DNA of 64,000 bases from Fallopia convolvulus (lineage: Eukaryota > Streptophyta > Magnoliopsida > Caryophyllales > Polygonaceae). Below are positions 10,817-19,817 of this stretch, one piece after another. The translations under genes were made by a program, and so were the position numbers. The stretch is taken from positions 26,432,494 through 26,496,493 of the forward strand of contig OZ024729.1 in NCBI GenBank assembly GCA_964016875.1, read 5' to 3'. The notes under the pieces were generated by a model. That model was not told the DNA's origin. It was given only the letters and a program-made list of their open reading frames with translations, and ran no database searches. The first letter of the stretch is position 1, and each line of letters opens with the position of its first letter.

Positions 10817-12270
10817 GGGAAATTCTGTTTGGTACCCCTCAGCTTTTTACTTTTCCGAGTGGTGCCCAAGAAAAAATATTATTCCGTATAATACCCCTGA
10901 GGTTTAGTCCTAGTCCGCCCCGTGCCCTTTTATCCATTTTCCATTCATTCAAACACATCTCTGTCAAACTTTTACATTAAAAAAATGTTTAAACTCTACT
11001 CTAATCAGTAGTATACTAGTATCTTCCTGAAATATGCAATTTTCTACTAGCTATATTAAAATTAGGCTGATTATTGAGAATTTCAAATTGTTAATCAAGC
11101 AATATCGTCTTGTGAGCAGGTAAAACAAACATAATTATCATATTTACTTTCTCTATTAAAAATGTATTTCTTAAATTACTGCGCAGTTATTTTCGTTATT
11201 TTCCATATTATAAAATATATCGCGGTTATGCAACTTAATGGAAGATTCTATCTTGCAAATATGATAGAATTAAACCCGGAGAAGGTGGGAATATTCCTAG
11301 CTTAAGCTTTAAGCAACCCTAGGAAATAATTAAATAAGGCCCCTCATCTCCCTCTTCCATTATAAATACACGCCCTAGGCGTGTAGGGAGAGACACATGT
11401 GCACATCAGCACATTCAGAAACTCTGGACAGGCTAATACTCGCTTAGCTCGACTGTTCAGGGATTCACCGCTCTCTTGTTGTACCTCGTCGCTCAAAACG
11501 TCAATTGCTCTTCTGACTTAGGCATCGAAGGTGGATTAGGGGGTCCCTACCCCCTGTGTCCATTGTTTTGCAGGTTTTAGGTCAAGAGATTGAAGGCGGA
11601 GCGGAAGAGGAGGAGTTCTTAATTAGTGAGTTTTTATGCACTAACACGTCTCTTCCAACATAATTTCAGTATATCAAATCTAGAAGCTATATACAAGATT
11701 GAGAATTAAAGATTGTTAATCTTCACTGAAACAACAAGTAGAATTATGCACAACTCAAATCTTGAAATTCCAATGAAGAAAATCAATTAACTCCTTTTAG
11801 GGCGCATTCTTCGATATTACAATCGGATTCATCAGAGGAAGTCCGAATTATGGAAGTTGGGCAAATTAGGGTCTTGTGCGACTTCCAGTGAGTGGTGTTG
11901 AATGCGAACGTGCAAACGTACGATGCTAAATTTGTTGTGGCTCGTGATGTTGTCGCCATATATTGTCGAAGAGACGAATTGAGCTTCAATTTCAATTTCA
12001 TTGTTCTTCTTCACATGGAGATGATGATCCCTTTGTTAGCTCATTTGGTGGGAGAGATTTTAGGGTTTTTCTTTTCCAATGGATTTTAATTTCTAAAATT
12101 TGTTTTTTAATATAGAAATCTGACAAAGATGTGTTTGAATGGATGGAAAATGTATAAAAGGGCACGGGGCGAACTAAGACTAAAACTCAGGGGTATTATG
12201 CGAAATAATTTTTTTTCTTGGGCACCACTCGGAATAGTAAGAAGTTCAGAGGTACCAAACGGAATTTCCC
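10817..12270. mobile_element. Non-autonomous MULE with perfect 9-bp TSD
   Basis: TIRs of about 170 bp. Left begins GGGAAATTCTGTTTGGTACC, right read backwards begins GGGAAATTCCGTTTGGTACC, and similarity continues through GAGTGGTGCCCAAGAAAAAA and CGCCCCGTGCCCTTTT. The TSD is TTTTTTATT at 10808-10816 and 12271-12279, identical. No transposase. Between the TIRs lie a solo LTR (11111-11646) and a segment (about 11790-12090) whose minus strand has short overlapping ORFs of 60-72 codons; these may be captured sequence but are not recognisable. Confidence 0.9.
11111..11646 (+). repeat. Solo LTR inside the second MULE
   Basis: The 536-bp sequence begins TGTGAG and ends CTAACA, flanked by identical 5-bp TSDs CGTCT (11106-11110 and 11647-11651). 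A TATAAATA box sits at 11361-11368, and the segment GGGGGTCCCTACCCCC...TTTTGCAGG before the end has the style of plant gypsy LTRs. A solo LTR is what remains after recombination between the two LTRs of a full element. Its insertion is younger than the MULE. Confidence 0.85.
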
Positions 12271-12279
12271 TTTTTTATT

Positions 12280-12520
12280 TAATGGTTATTATGCCAAAAA
12301 TTTATAGAATTTCACATGTGGTAACAAACGGAATTTCACATGAATATAAAAAATAATTTTATTATATGTGGGATCTACAATTATTTTTTAACCAATAGAA
12401 AAATATCCAATTAAATTTTAACCAATGAGATTGATTTTAAAAAAGGGGTGGTGTGGTCCAATCTAAAAGCGAAATGTTATTTAATAATTTTTTAACCTCC
12501 GCTTTAGTATAAAGTAATGA
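12280..12520 (-). mobile_element. Helitron A, 5' part
   Basis: On the minus strand, TCATTACTTTATACTAAAGC begins at 12520 after an A, and the following block ...GGACCACACCACCCCTTTTTT parallels Helitron B. The body continues leftward into the MULE insertion site; its 3' terminus was not located. The MULE at 10817-12270 was probably inserted into this Helitron. Confidence 0.45.
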
Positions 12521-13164
12521 TGGTTAGGGTAGATGAGAAAAAATAACTAAAAACTACAATGCACCCAAATACACGTTAGGAGAAATACAAAACAATCCTT
12601 TTTTCCTTCCATCTTTATTTTGGAGAATGTTACAGAAAAATATAAAAAACAAATAATTTAAATCGAAAAAATAAAAATAAAAAAGCAAAATTGAAAGCTC
12701 TTTATTATTATTTTACTTGCCACGTGTGTAATAACGGTGGTTTTTGAGGATATTTTTGAATTTTTCTCGGATATCCTTTTAACCTCTTTGTCCGTTTTAA
12801 CGCTTAATCCAATATTTTTGTTGGAGATTAAATCCTAGAAAATTCTTGGTGATATCCTAAAATCGCAAAGAAATGATTTTATGGATCGGTGTGAATTTTA
12901 GGATTTTTCAGTGGAAAAAGAATATTTATTGGATAAGTCGTCTTTTTAATTATGTATTGTAAAAGATTTAAAATACGAAACGTAAGCCCTAAAAATTGAA
13001 GGTAGCAAGATAAAATCATGGAAATTGATTTTATTGGTCTACATAATTTACGGAACGTTTTGTATTAGTAAGTTTTTCCACCCGAGGTACATAATTTTAC
13101 CGCTTTAACGCGAGTCCCGTTCCGAGACGGGTTTAGTTTTTAAACCGACTCTTCTTTGCCTTAT

Positions 13165-14403
13165 TGATATGCTTACTTTAGTATAGGTTAACTCTTGTAT
13201 TTTAGGTATAATTTAAGTGTGTTTAGGTTAGTTTTGAGCATAATTGTCATATGAAGACCGAAGACACGATTTGAAAAATTGCAAGAGTTTTGAAGACAAG
13301 TGTTGATTTGGAGTTGTTTCGACACCACTTTCTTGTAACGATTATTCAGGGAGCTACGGTGATCGGATAAAGCTGAATTTGGTATAATTGGAAAGCTAAC
13401 TCGAAGAGCTACAATTCATGTTTTTACGGCGAGTTCAAATTCCAACTCTAAGTGGGTCAAAACCAAATCCGAAGTTGACACCACTAAGCTGTCAAATAAA
13501 TCCGCGCCCGCGGATTATTTCTGCGCTCGCGGATCGAGGATTTTCAGCGCCACCTTCGTTTCTTTTATTTTATCTTTTAGTATTATTATATCTTAGGGTT
13601 TCGGACTTATTTCTACTATTTAAGTTTTGTTTCGAATTTCACTTTAAGAACACAATTCTAGCATTCTTTTACTTTTAGGTTTTTATTTCAGTATTATGGA
13701 GAACTAATTTTCCTTTGGAGTTTGTTTAATCAAGGAAGTCTTTTTATGTATTTCGTGAGATTTTGGTAACTTTTCTATCCCTTGGTTAATATCAAAACTC
13801 TTGGTTTTATTTATATGATCTATGTTTGATTGGATAAGTCTGATCAACTTGTTTGATTGACTTAGATCTACTGTTTGGATTAGGTTTGATTGTTGTCTGT
13901 GCAATCTTATTTATCCTTGAAACAACTCTTTTCTAGGACCGTGGACTAGAATTGAGAAAGAGTGTTTGATTGTTATTTTATGCATGAGACTCGTAGCTTG
14001 ATTGCATGAATTAATATCCTTCTATCCTTAATATTTTGCATGATTTGAATTAAGCGTTCTTGTTCATATCATAATTCTGCTCGGACCGTGGACAAGCGGA
14101 TATCTTTTATAAGGATTGGAATTAACTAGGGAATTAATAGAAAAGTGGATGCATCAATGATCAGATGAGTAAAAAGGTGGAATTGATTGAATGAACTCTA
14201 CTTTCCTTCAATTGATTTAAACACAACAATATTTGTTTGTTTTGTTTGTTTGCCTGAACTCCCAAAACTCTTGTCTTTGCTCTTCGCTGATTAGTCAGAA
14301 ATTCGATTTTTCTTGGGTTCGACCCCTTGCTTGCTTACTATACTAGTTAGTAGTTTAGGGTTATTTATTTTTGATCTTGGCAACAACGATTTTAGCCGAG
14401 TCA
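13165..14403 (+). repeat. Athila 5' LTR
   Basis: The 1239-bp LTR begins TGATATGC and ends CCGAGTCA. It matches the 3' LTR with scattered substitutions but lacks a segment of about 60 bp present there, a repeat of the GC-rich motif next to position 13535. Confidence 0.93.
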
Positions 14404-14408
14404 AATTT

Positions 14409-14426
14409 TGGCGCCGTTGCCGGGGA
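14409..14426 (+). other. Primer binding site, tRNA-Asp type
   Basis: TGGCGCCGTTGCCGGGGA lies five bases after the 5' LTR. This is the primer site characteristic of Athila/Tat elements and is complementary to the 3' end of tRNA-Asp. Confidence 0.85.
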
Positions 14427-14577
14427 ATCGGTTTTTAATTTTCTGTTTAATCGGCGTTTCTGACAAAACCGCGCCCTCGGAAATTTTCCGCGCCCGCGGA
14501 AAATCCGCGCCCTCTGAATTTTTCCGCGCCCGCGGATCGGTTCGTCCAGATCCCCCGAATTGGTAAGAACCTATCTT

Positions 14578-16125
14578 ATGGTTCTTACCCGTTCTACTGA
14601 TAATTCTCCTGTTGTTCCGTTTGATCCAGAAATTAACAGGACTCTGAGACAGTTGAGACGTCAAGTTCAGGCTCAAGTTCTAGGCATACAGTTTGATCCA
14701 GTTTCTTCTTCATCATCATCTAATTCAGAGGTTGAAGAGCAGCTAGTGACCATGGCAGATCGCACTATTAGGCAACTGACTGCGCCTAATTTAGAGCAAC
14801 AACAGCTTGGTCTTCAGTTTCCCGCCCTGGGAGAAGGAGTGAAGTTTGAGCTTAAATCTGGTCTTCTCCATTATTTGCCTAAGTTCCATGGGCTGAGTGG
14901 GGAAGATCCAAATAAACACCTTGCAGAGTTCCATTCTGTCTGCTTGGAAATGAAGCCAGCTGATGTGACTGAGGATCAGCTTATGTTAAGGGCTTTTCAA
15001 TTTTCCTTGGCTGATGCAGCTAAGGAATGGTATCTGTACATAAAACCTGAGATGATCACTACTTGGGCTCAAATGAAAGGTTCTTTTCTGGAGAAATATT
15101 TCCCTGCTGCCAAACAAACGTCTATCAAGAAGCTGCTGAGTAGTCTAGAGCAGGGAGATGATGAGAACTTGTATGAGTACTATGAGCGTTACAGGAGACT
15201 CATAGCCAGTTGTCCCTACCATGGCTATTCTGATAAAGACCTGATTTGCTATATTATTGAAGGTCTTTGTGATGCTGATAGGCGCCTAATGAATGCGTCT
15301 TTTGGAGGTTCTTATGAGAATCTCACTCCTAGGCAGGCGTTTGAGAAGTTGGAGACTCTAGCAGAGCAATGCAGAAATCAGAGAAAGAGATCCAACAGTA
15401 GGTCTGTTCATTCTATTAATGACTCCCTGAATGCTGAAGTAAGGGAGTTGAAAGCTATGATGAAGCAACTGTTGGCGGGCAATGGAGCTTCAAGTTCAAG
15501 GGCTTGTGGAATCTGTGGTGAATCTAGCCATCCTTCTGATGCATGCCCTATCATGCAAGAGCTCGCAACTGATGTGAATGCTATAGGGAACTATGAACAG
15601 AGGCCCCGGAATGACCCATATTCAAATACTTTTAATCCGGGGTGGGCAAACCATCCTAACTTTAGGTGGAATCAACAACCTCAACAACCTTTTCCACCAC
15701 AGGGAGGACAACCCAACTATGTTCCCAAGCCTAATTATGTGCCAAGGCCCCAGGTTCCTCAGGAAAATCCAGCCATCATCAATCAGCTTATGAAGGAAAA
15801 TCAAGAGACTAAGGCTGCGATGAAGAGTTTGGAAATTCAGTTAAGTCAGATTGCAACCACTCTGAACCGGCTAGAAGCTAAGGACTCGGGAAAACTGCCA
15901 TCTCAGCCCATTAACCCGAGAGAGAATGTGAGTGCAATGACATTAAGGAGTGGGAAAGAGCTGGATATTGAAATTTCAGCCAGCGGAAACCAGCCGAGTT
16001 CATCGGAGGACAGTTATGATCGCGGCGCAGAAATCGAGGAAGATGCAGAATCCGCGCCCGCGAAAAATTTCCGCGCCCCCGGATCCCAAACCGCGCTCGC
16101 GGATCGCCCCTCTGACAGAATTTGA
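14578..16125 (+). CDS. gag: Athila gag polyprotein part
   Basis: Structural capsid/nucleocapsid protein of the element, 515 residues from the first ATG at 14578. Seen: the retrotransposon gag core around residues 100-200 (AKEWYLYIKPEMITTWAQMK, FLEKYFP), a CCHC zinc knuckle at residues 310-323 (CGICGESSHPSDAC, spacing C-2-C-4-H-4-C) that would bind RNA, then a Pro/Gln/Asn-rich linker, a short coiled coil (MKENQETKAAMKSLEIQL) and the Athila/Tat hallmark VSAMTLRSGKEL. The last 35 codons run through copies of the GC-rich motif, giving SAPAKNFRAPGSQTALAD. The frame then stops at 16123-16125, while the protease continues in the next frame. So gag and protease need a frameshift, or the motif insertion broke an originally single frame. 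Confidence 0.88.
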   Translation: MVLTRSTDNSPVVPFDPEINRTLRQLRRQVQAQVLGIQFDPVSSSSSSNSEVEEQLVTMADRTIRQLTAPNLEQQQLGLQFPALGEGVKFELKSGLLHYLPKFHGLSGEDPNKHLAEFHSVCLEMKPADVTEDQLMLRAFQFSLADAAKEWYLYIKPEMITTWAQMKGSFLEKYFPAAKQTSIKKLLSSLEQGDDENLYEYYERYRRLIASCPYHGYSDKDLICYIIEGLCDADRRLMNASFGGSYENLTPRQAFEKLETLAEQCRNQRKRSNSRSVHSINDSLNAEVRELKAMMKQLLAGNGASSSRACGICGESSHPSDACPIMQELATDVNAIGNYEQRPRNDPYSNTFNPGWANHPNFRWNQQPQQPFPPQGGQPNYVPKPNYVPRPQVPQENPAIINQLMKENQETKAAMKSLEIQLSQIATTLNRLEAKDSGKLPSQPINPRENVSAMTLRSGKELDIEISASGNQPSSSEDSYDRGAEIEEDAESAPAKNFRAPGSQTALADRPSDRI

Positions 16126-16837
16126 CGGTTACGTCAGGCCTTCGTTTCCCCCCATGGCTTCACAAAAGCCCGCTCCACCATTTCCTGAGGCACTGAAGGA
16201 CACTAGGAGGCCAACCAATGACAAGGAAATTTTCGAAACCTTCTCCAAGTGTGAGGTAAATGCCCCTTTGCTTAAACTTGTTCAAAGTATTCCTCGTTTT
16301 GCTAAATTTCTGAAAGAATTATGTACTATAAAGAGGAAGCAAAAAGAAATGGGACATGTTAAGAAAATTAATCTTGTGGAAAATACTGAAAATGTATCTT
16401 CCATGCTTCAAAGGCAATTGCCTAAGAAGTATGGAGATCCAGGGAGGTTTACTGTTCCCGTTACAATTGGTGAGGCCAAAATTGAGCATTCCATGCTTGA
16501 TCTAGGTGCATCCATTAATGTCATGCCACTTAGCATCTATGAGAGATTAAGTCTAGGGCCATTACAAGATTCTAATATTACTATTGAACTGGCTGACCAC
16601 TCTAAAGCGCATCTGAAAGGATTTTTAGAAGATGTCTTAGTGCAGGTGGATGGCTTAATTTTTCCGACGGATTTTTATGAACTAGAGATCGGTAAGGGAA
16701 GATACGACCCAGTTCTGATGTTGGGTCATCCATTTATGAAGACGACAAGCGCCGTAACTGATGTATCAAAGGGCCTATTATCTATGGCGCATGAAGGGAA
16801 AAAGGTCCAGTTTCAGATAGATGATGATCCATTTTGA
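16106..16837 (+). CDS. Athila retropepsin (protease), separate frame from gag
   Basis: An aspartic protease that would mature the polyprotein. This frame is open from before 16000 and has no convincing ATG of its own until 16154; homology begins near 16106 (LTEFDGYVRPSFPP). Seen: the linker KLVQSIPRFAKFLKELCTIKRK; then PKKYGDPGRFTVPVTIG; the active-site motif LDLGASINVMP with the catalytic Asp codon at 16499-16501; LADHSKAHLKG; and PVLMLGHPF near the C-terminus. These are the standard landmarks of Athila/Tat proteases, where D-L-G replaces D-T/S-G. It ends at TGA 16835-16837 with no RT after it. Intact as an ORF. The shift relative to gag lies within 16030-16105. Confidence 0.82.
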   Translation, partial: APLTEFDGYVRPSFPPMASQKPAPPFPEALKDTRRPTNDKEIFETFSKCEVNAPLLKLVQSIPRFAKFLKELCTIKRKQKEMGHVKKINLVENTENVSSMLQRQLPKKYGDPGRFTVPVTIGEAKIEHSMLDLGASINVMPLSIYERLSLGPLQDSNITIELADHSKAHLKGFLEDVLVQVDGLIFPTDFYELEIGKGRYDPVLMLGHPFMKTTSAVTDVSKGLLSMAHEGKKVQFQIDDDPF

Positions 16838-17854
16838 GCATAAGGACGTCGAGCTAAACGGCGTTAAACAAAGGCGTTGCTCGGGAGGCAACCCGAGGTA
16901 AGTTTTTCTTTTTCTTTTATTTTTATTTTTTTAGTTTAGTTTTAGTTTTTGTTTTGGTTTTGGTTTTGTCGGGCTAACTTGCAGGTACAATTTTTCCCAT
17001 CAAAAGAAGCCAGTCCGAGACGTGTCCGAGCCCGCGGCACGATCCGCGCCCGCAGATGTGATCGGCGCTCTCGGATCTGCCAGATGAAATCAGTTTTCAT
17101 TTTTATTCAGAAAAATAAAAAAATAATAAAAAAAATAATAATAATAAAAAATAAAAGGCTTTCGGGTGAAACCCCCGAAATAAAAGGCTTTCGGGTGAAA
17201 CCCCCGAAAAAGCCCGAACCAATACCAACCCGAGCCCAAAAATAATAAAAAAAATTTCCTTCCTCAAATATCCCCAACCTACCCATCTCCTTCCCCACAT
17301 CCATTCCTCACTTCTCACCAAACACTCCCTTACAAAAGCTTCATTATCAACCACCAACCTTCACCCACCACACCACCACCCGCGGAGCATCATCGCAATC
17401 CGCGCCCCCCAGGATAACCGCGTCCCCGGAAATATTCCGCTCCCGCGGATCCGTGCCCAGCCAGGTGTTCACCATTGTTGGGGATCGTGTTTTGCTTGGA
17501 GTGGAACTTTGGAGCAAAATTGAGCTAGATCTACATCGGTTAGTCCTCAAATCTTATTCTTGGACTTCGATTTCTGTTGTTTGGAGGTTGAATCCGTGTT
17601 ATTGTTGAGATTTGAGTCGAGTTGAGTAGTTTGTGGGTTCGCCATTGTCGGCGTGACCAGATCTGGAAAAATCCAGATTCCGCGCCCGAGGATTAATTCC
17701 GAGCCCGCGGATCCACCGAACCTGTCCGCGCCCGCAGATCCATTCCGCCCTCGCGGTTTGAGCCTTCCAGTCCGCGCCCTCTTTGCTGTCCGAGGCCGCA
17801 GATCTCAGTAGTCGGTAACTCCTTTTTGCTCAGATCTGTTTTATTTATTCAGCT
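16838..17854 (+). other. Post-pol block and GC-motif-rich spacer of the Athila element
   Basis: Noncoding. 16855-16905 holds the conserved Athila post-pol sequence. 16910-16990 is T-rich, and 17105-17155 is an A/AAT-rich tract. 17151-17209 is a two-copy 29-base tandem repeat in which each unit forms a perfect 7-bp hairpin (TTTCGGG/CCCGAAA, loop TGAAACC). Copies of the CCGCGCCCGCGG-type motif cluster at about 17020-17080, 17380-17455 and 17680-17810. Confidence 0.75.
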
Positions 17855-19141
17855 ATGGCATATTACGGTTTACATCATCTGACTGCGGGGCAGAGGGAGA
17901 TTTGGGATAAGTATGAGGATAAGGAGTTTGTCAGTACTAAATTTTTTGATGTCCCTACACTGATTAATTTGGGACTTAGAGAGTGTACAGAGCAGTTACT
18001 AGAGACTGGGGGTTTAGGTAATTTCTGTGCTCTAGCTATGCCTACTTATAGAGGTCTTACCATGGAGTTTCTGTCCACTTTTCGTTTTTCTGATGGGGTC
18101 CTGAGTTTTCATGCTTGTGATAGACTATGTAGTTTGACCCGTGAGGAGGCCTGTCTTACTTTTGGGATCACTTCACCACCTACTGATGGGTGGACGAGTA
18201 TACTGTCTGATACTACGATTTATGATTTCTGGTATACGCTTACTGGCTCCCCTTATAACACTCGTTCTGGGGAGATTAACAGTAAGATTCCCCACCCTTG
18301 TGTCCGACTGTGTCACAAGGTCTTAGCCATGGCATTTTTCGGACAGGGAGAGCCGAACAAGATTCCTGCACGCGATTTGAGGATTATTAGATGCTTGTTC
18401 CCTCTTCCATCTCACTGCCCGGATTGGTTAGGATTATTTATTCAATTTGCTGAGAAGTATCCGGCTAAGAGGGGGTTGATAGGATTGGGTGGTATGGTTA
18501 CTCTTTTAGCCACCAGATTTGTTTCTAGAGAGCTGATTGAGGCCCAGTTTGGAGGACACTTGACTGATGGGTACATATATACATATCAGGCTTTAGTTAG
18601 GGCCAGTTGCTTGAGCGGTTCTATTGATGGTGGGTGGACTTGGTTGCATGGGCACCCTGCTACAGATTTTATGTGTCTGCCTGCACATTTAGAGTATGGA
18701 GATACTGTGTATTCTTTTCATTTACAGCCAGATGTAGACGCTCCTGTAGAGGATGTTGGCGATGATTATGAGGATGATGGTGGAGGATGGGATGAGCAGG
18801 CTGAGGCATTTCATGCTAGATTTTATTCTGAGCCATCTGGATGGGCTCCTGCTCCACAGACTGCAACTGGTTGGGGTGCACCTCCCCCAGTTACTCGTGC
18901 ATCCACTTCTGCATCTACTTCTGCTTCCTCTAGTTTGCCTTGGACGGATGGTATGAGTTTTGAGGATCGTATGTTGAGTGGGATGCAGCACTTGTCTCTT
19001 CGTCAGGATGCTTTCTCTGTACGTCAGGAGGCTATGGATCGGTCATTGGAGACATTGTATGAGCATCAGAGGCAGGCAGCTCTTTTCTGGCGGACACAAT
19101 GGCCAGGTTATCCATCATTCCCTCCACCAGATCAGCAGTGA
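17855..19141 (+). CDS. Athila 3' ORF (ATHILA ORF-1-like protein)
   Basis: Intact ORF of 428 residues starting at the ATG 17855. The first 270 residues (LTREEACLTFGI, RDLRIIRCLFPL, MVTLLATRFVSRELIEAQFGGHLTDGYIY) resemble the plant-specific 'Arabidopsis retrotransposon ORF-1' domain found downstream of pol in Athila elements. Its function is not established and it is sometimes discussed as env-like; I see no clear signal peptide or membrane segment. Then come an acidic stretch (EDVGDDYEDD, residues about 293-302), a Ser/Thr/Ala-rich low-complexity stretch, and a helical, coiled-coil-prone C-terminus (MLSGMQHLSLRQDAFSVRQE). That this ORF stays open while pol is missing suggests recent origin or selection in cis. 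Confidence 0.8.
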   Translation: MAYYGLHHLTAGQREIWDKYEDKEFVSTKFFDVPTLINLGLRECTEQLLETGGLGNFCALAMPTYRGLTMEFLSTFRFSDGVLSFHACDRLCSLTREEACLTFGITSPPTDGWTSILSDTTIYDFWYTLTGSPYNTRSGEINSKIPHPCVRLCHKVLAMAFFGQGEPNKIPARDLRIIRCLFPLPSHCPDWLGLFIQFAEKYPAKRGLIGLGGMVTLLATRFVSRELIEAQFGGHLTDGYIYTYQALVRASCLSGSIDGGWTWLHGHPATDFMCLPAHLEYGDTVYSFHLQPDVDAPVEDVGDDYEDDGGGWDEQAEAFHARFYSEPSGWAPAPQTATGWGAPPPVTRASTSASTSASSSLPWTDGMSFEDRMLSGMQHLSLRQDAFSVRQEAMDRSLETLYEHQRQAALFWRTQWPGYPSFPPPDQQ

Positions 19142-19344
19142 GTCTTCTGATTCCTTCTTCTGTACTTTGTTCTTTATTTCTTAGCTTCATTGGGGACAAT
19201 GAAGGGTTTAAGTATGGGGGAAGGGGTTCACTTCTATATTTGTATCATATGTACAGTTGCATTCTATTTCTTTCATTTGATTTAAATAAAGAAAAAAATG
19301 AAAAAAGCCATAAAAATATAAAAAAAGGCATAAAAATCCTGGGA

Positions 19345-19372
19345 TGAGTTGAAAACCCGAAAGGGCGGCTCA
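19345..19372 (+). ncRNA. Hairpin 1, GAAA tetraloop, Athila 3' leader
   Basis: Outer stem TGAGTTG (19345-19351) with CGGCTCA (19366-19372, two G-T pairs), an AAAA bulge, and inner stem CCC/GGG closed by a GAAA (GNRA) tetraloop. Its partner at 19476-19503 has the same layout with different outer-stem bases. A cis-acting RNA element (packaging, export or translation) is inference. Confidence 0.5.
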
Positions 19373-19394
19373 GGTAATAAGCAGGTAACACGGA

Positions 19395-19409
19395 CCAGCA
19401 TTAGGCTGG
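19395..19409 (+). ncRNA. Small hairpin between the tetraloop hairpins
   Basis: CCAGC-ATTAG-GCTGG, a perfect 5-bp stem, flanked by two copies of GGTAATAAG (19373 and 19410 regions). Significance uncertain. Confidence 0.3.
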
Positions 19410-19475
19410 GGTAATAAGAGGTTTATGAGAGATGTGAGTATTTGTGAGCACACCTGAGAAAAATGAAAAGAGTGA

Positions 19476-19503
19476 TTAGGTGAAAACCCGAAAGGGCGCC
19501 TAA
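19476..19503 (+). ncRNA. Hairpin 2, GAAA tetraloop, Athila 3' leader
   Basis: Outer stem TTAGGTG (19476-19482) with CGCCTAA (19497-19503), an AAAA bulge and an inner CCC-GAAA-GGG. Compared with hairpin 1, several outer-stem positions change on both sides so that pairing is kept. Confidence 0.5.
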
Positions 19504-19817
19504 GTAGATGAGTGGTAAAATTAGAGTGTTTAGGATCATATTCTACTTTGGGGCTTAGGGATTACACTTTAGATGTTGGGTAGATCCTAGGTTGCTCTAC
19601 ACTTTTTGGAGCTTGAGTGCTATATCTTGTATCTGTGAGGTGTGTGATTTGAGCTTTCATGTTTTTGCTCACTATTTCTCTACATGGGTCTGGGTTGTGA
19701 GTTGAGAGTTAGATTTTTCATATTTCCCTTTACTTCCTGTGGATCTTTGATAGGATTGATTGTTAGATTTATTTTGAGCTTACTCGAGGACGAGCAAGAT
19801 CTAACTATGGGGGAATT

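Noticed and set aside
18722..18991. Minus-strand frame opposite the Athila 3' ORF
   Set aside because: Shadow of the plus-strand coding sequence.
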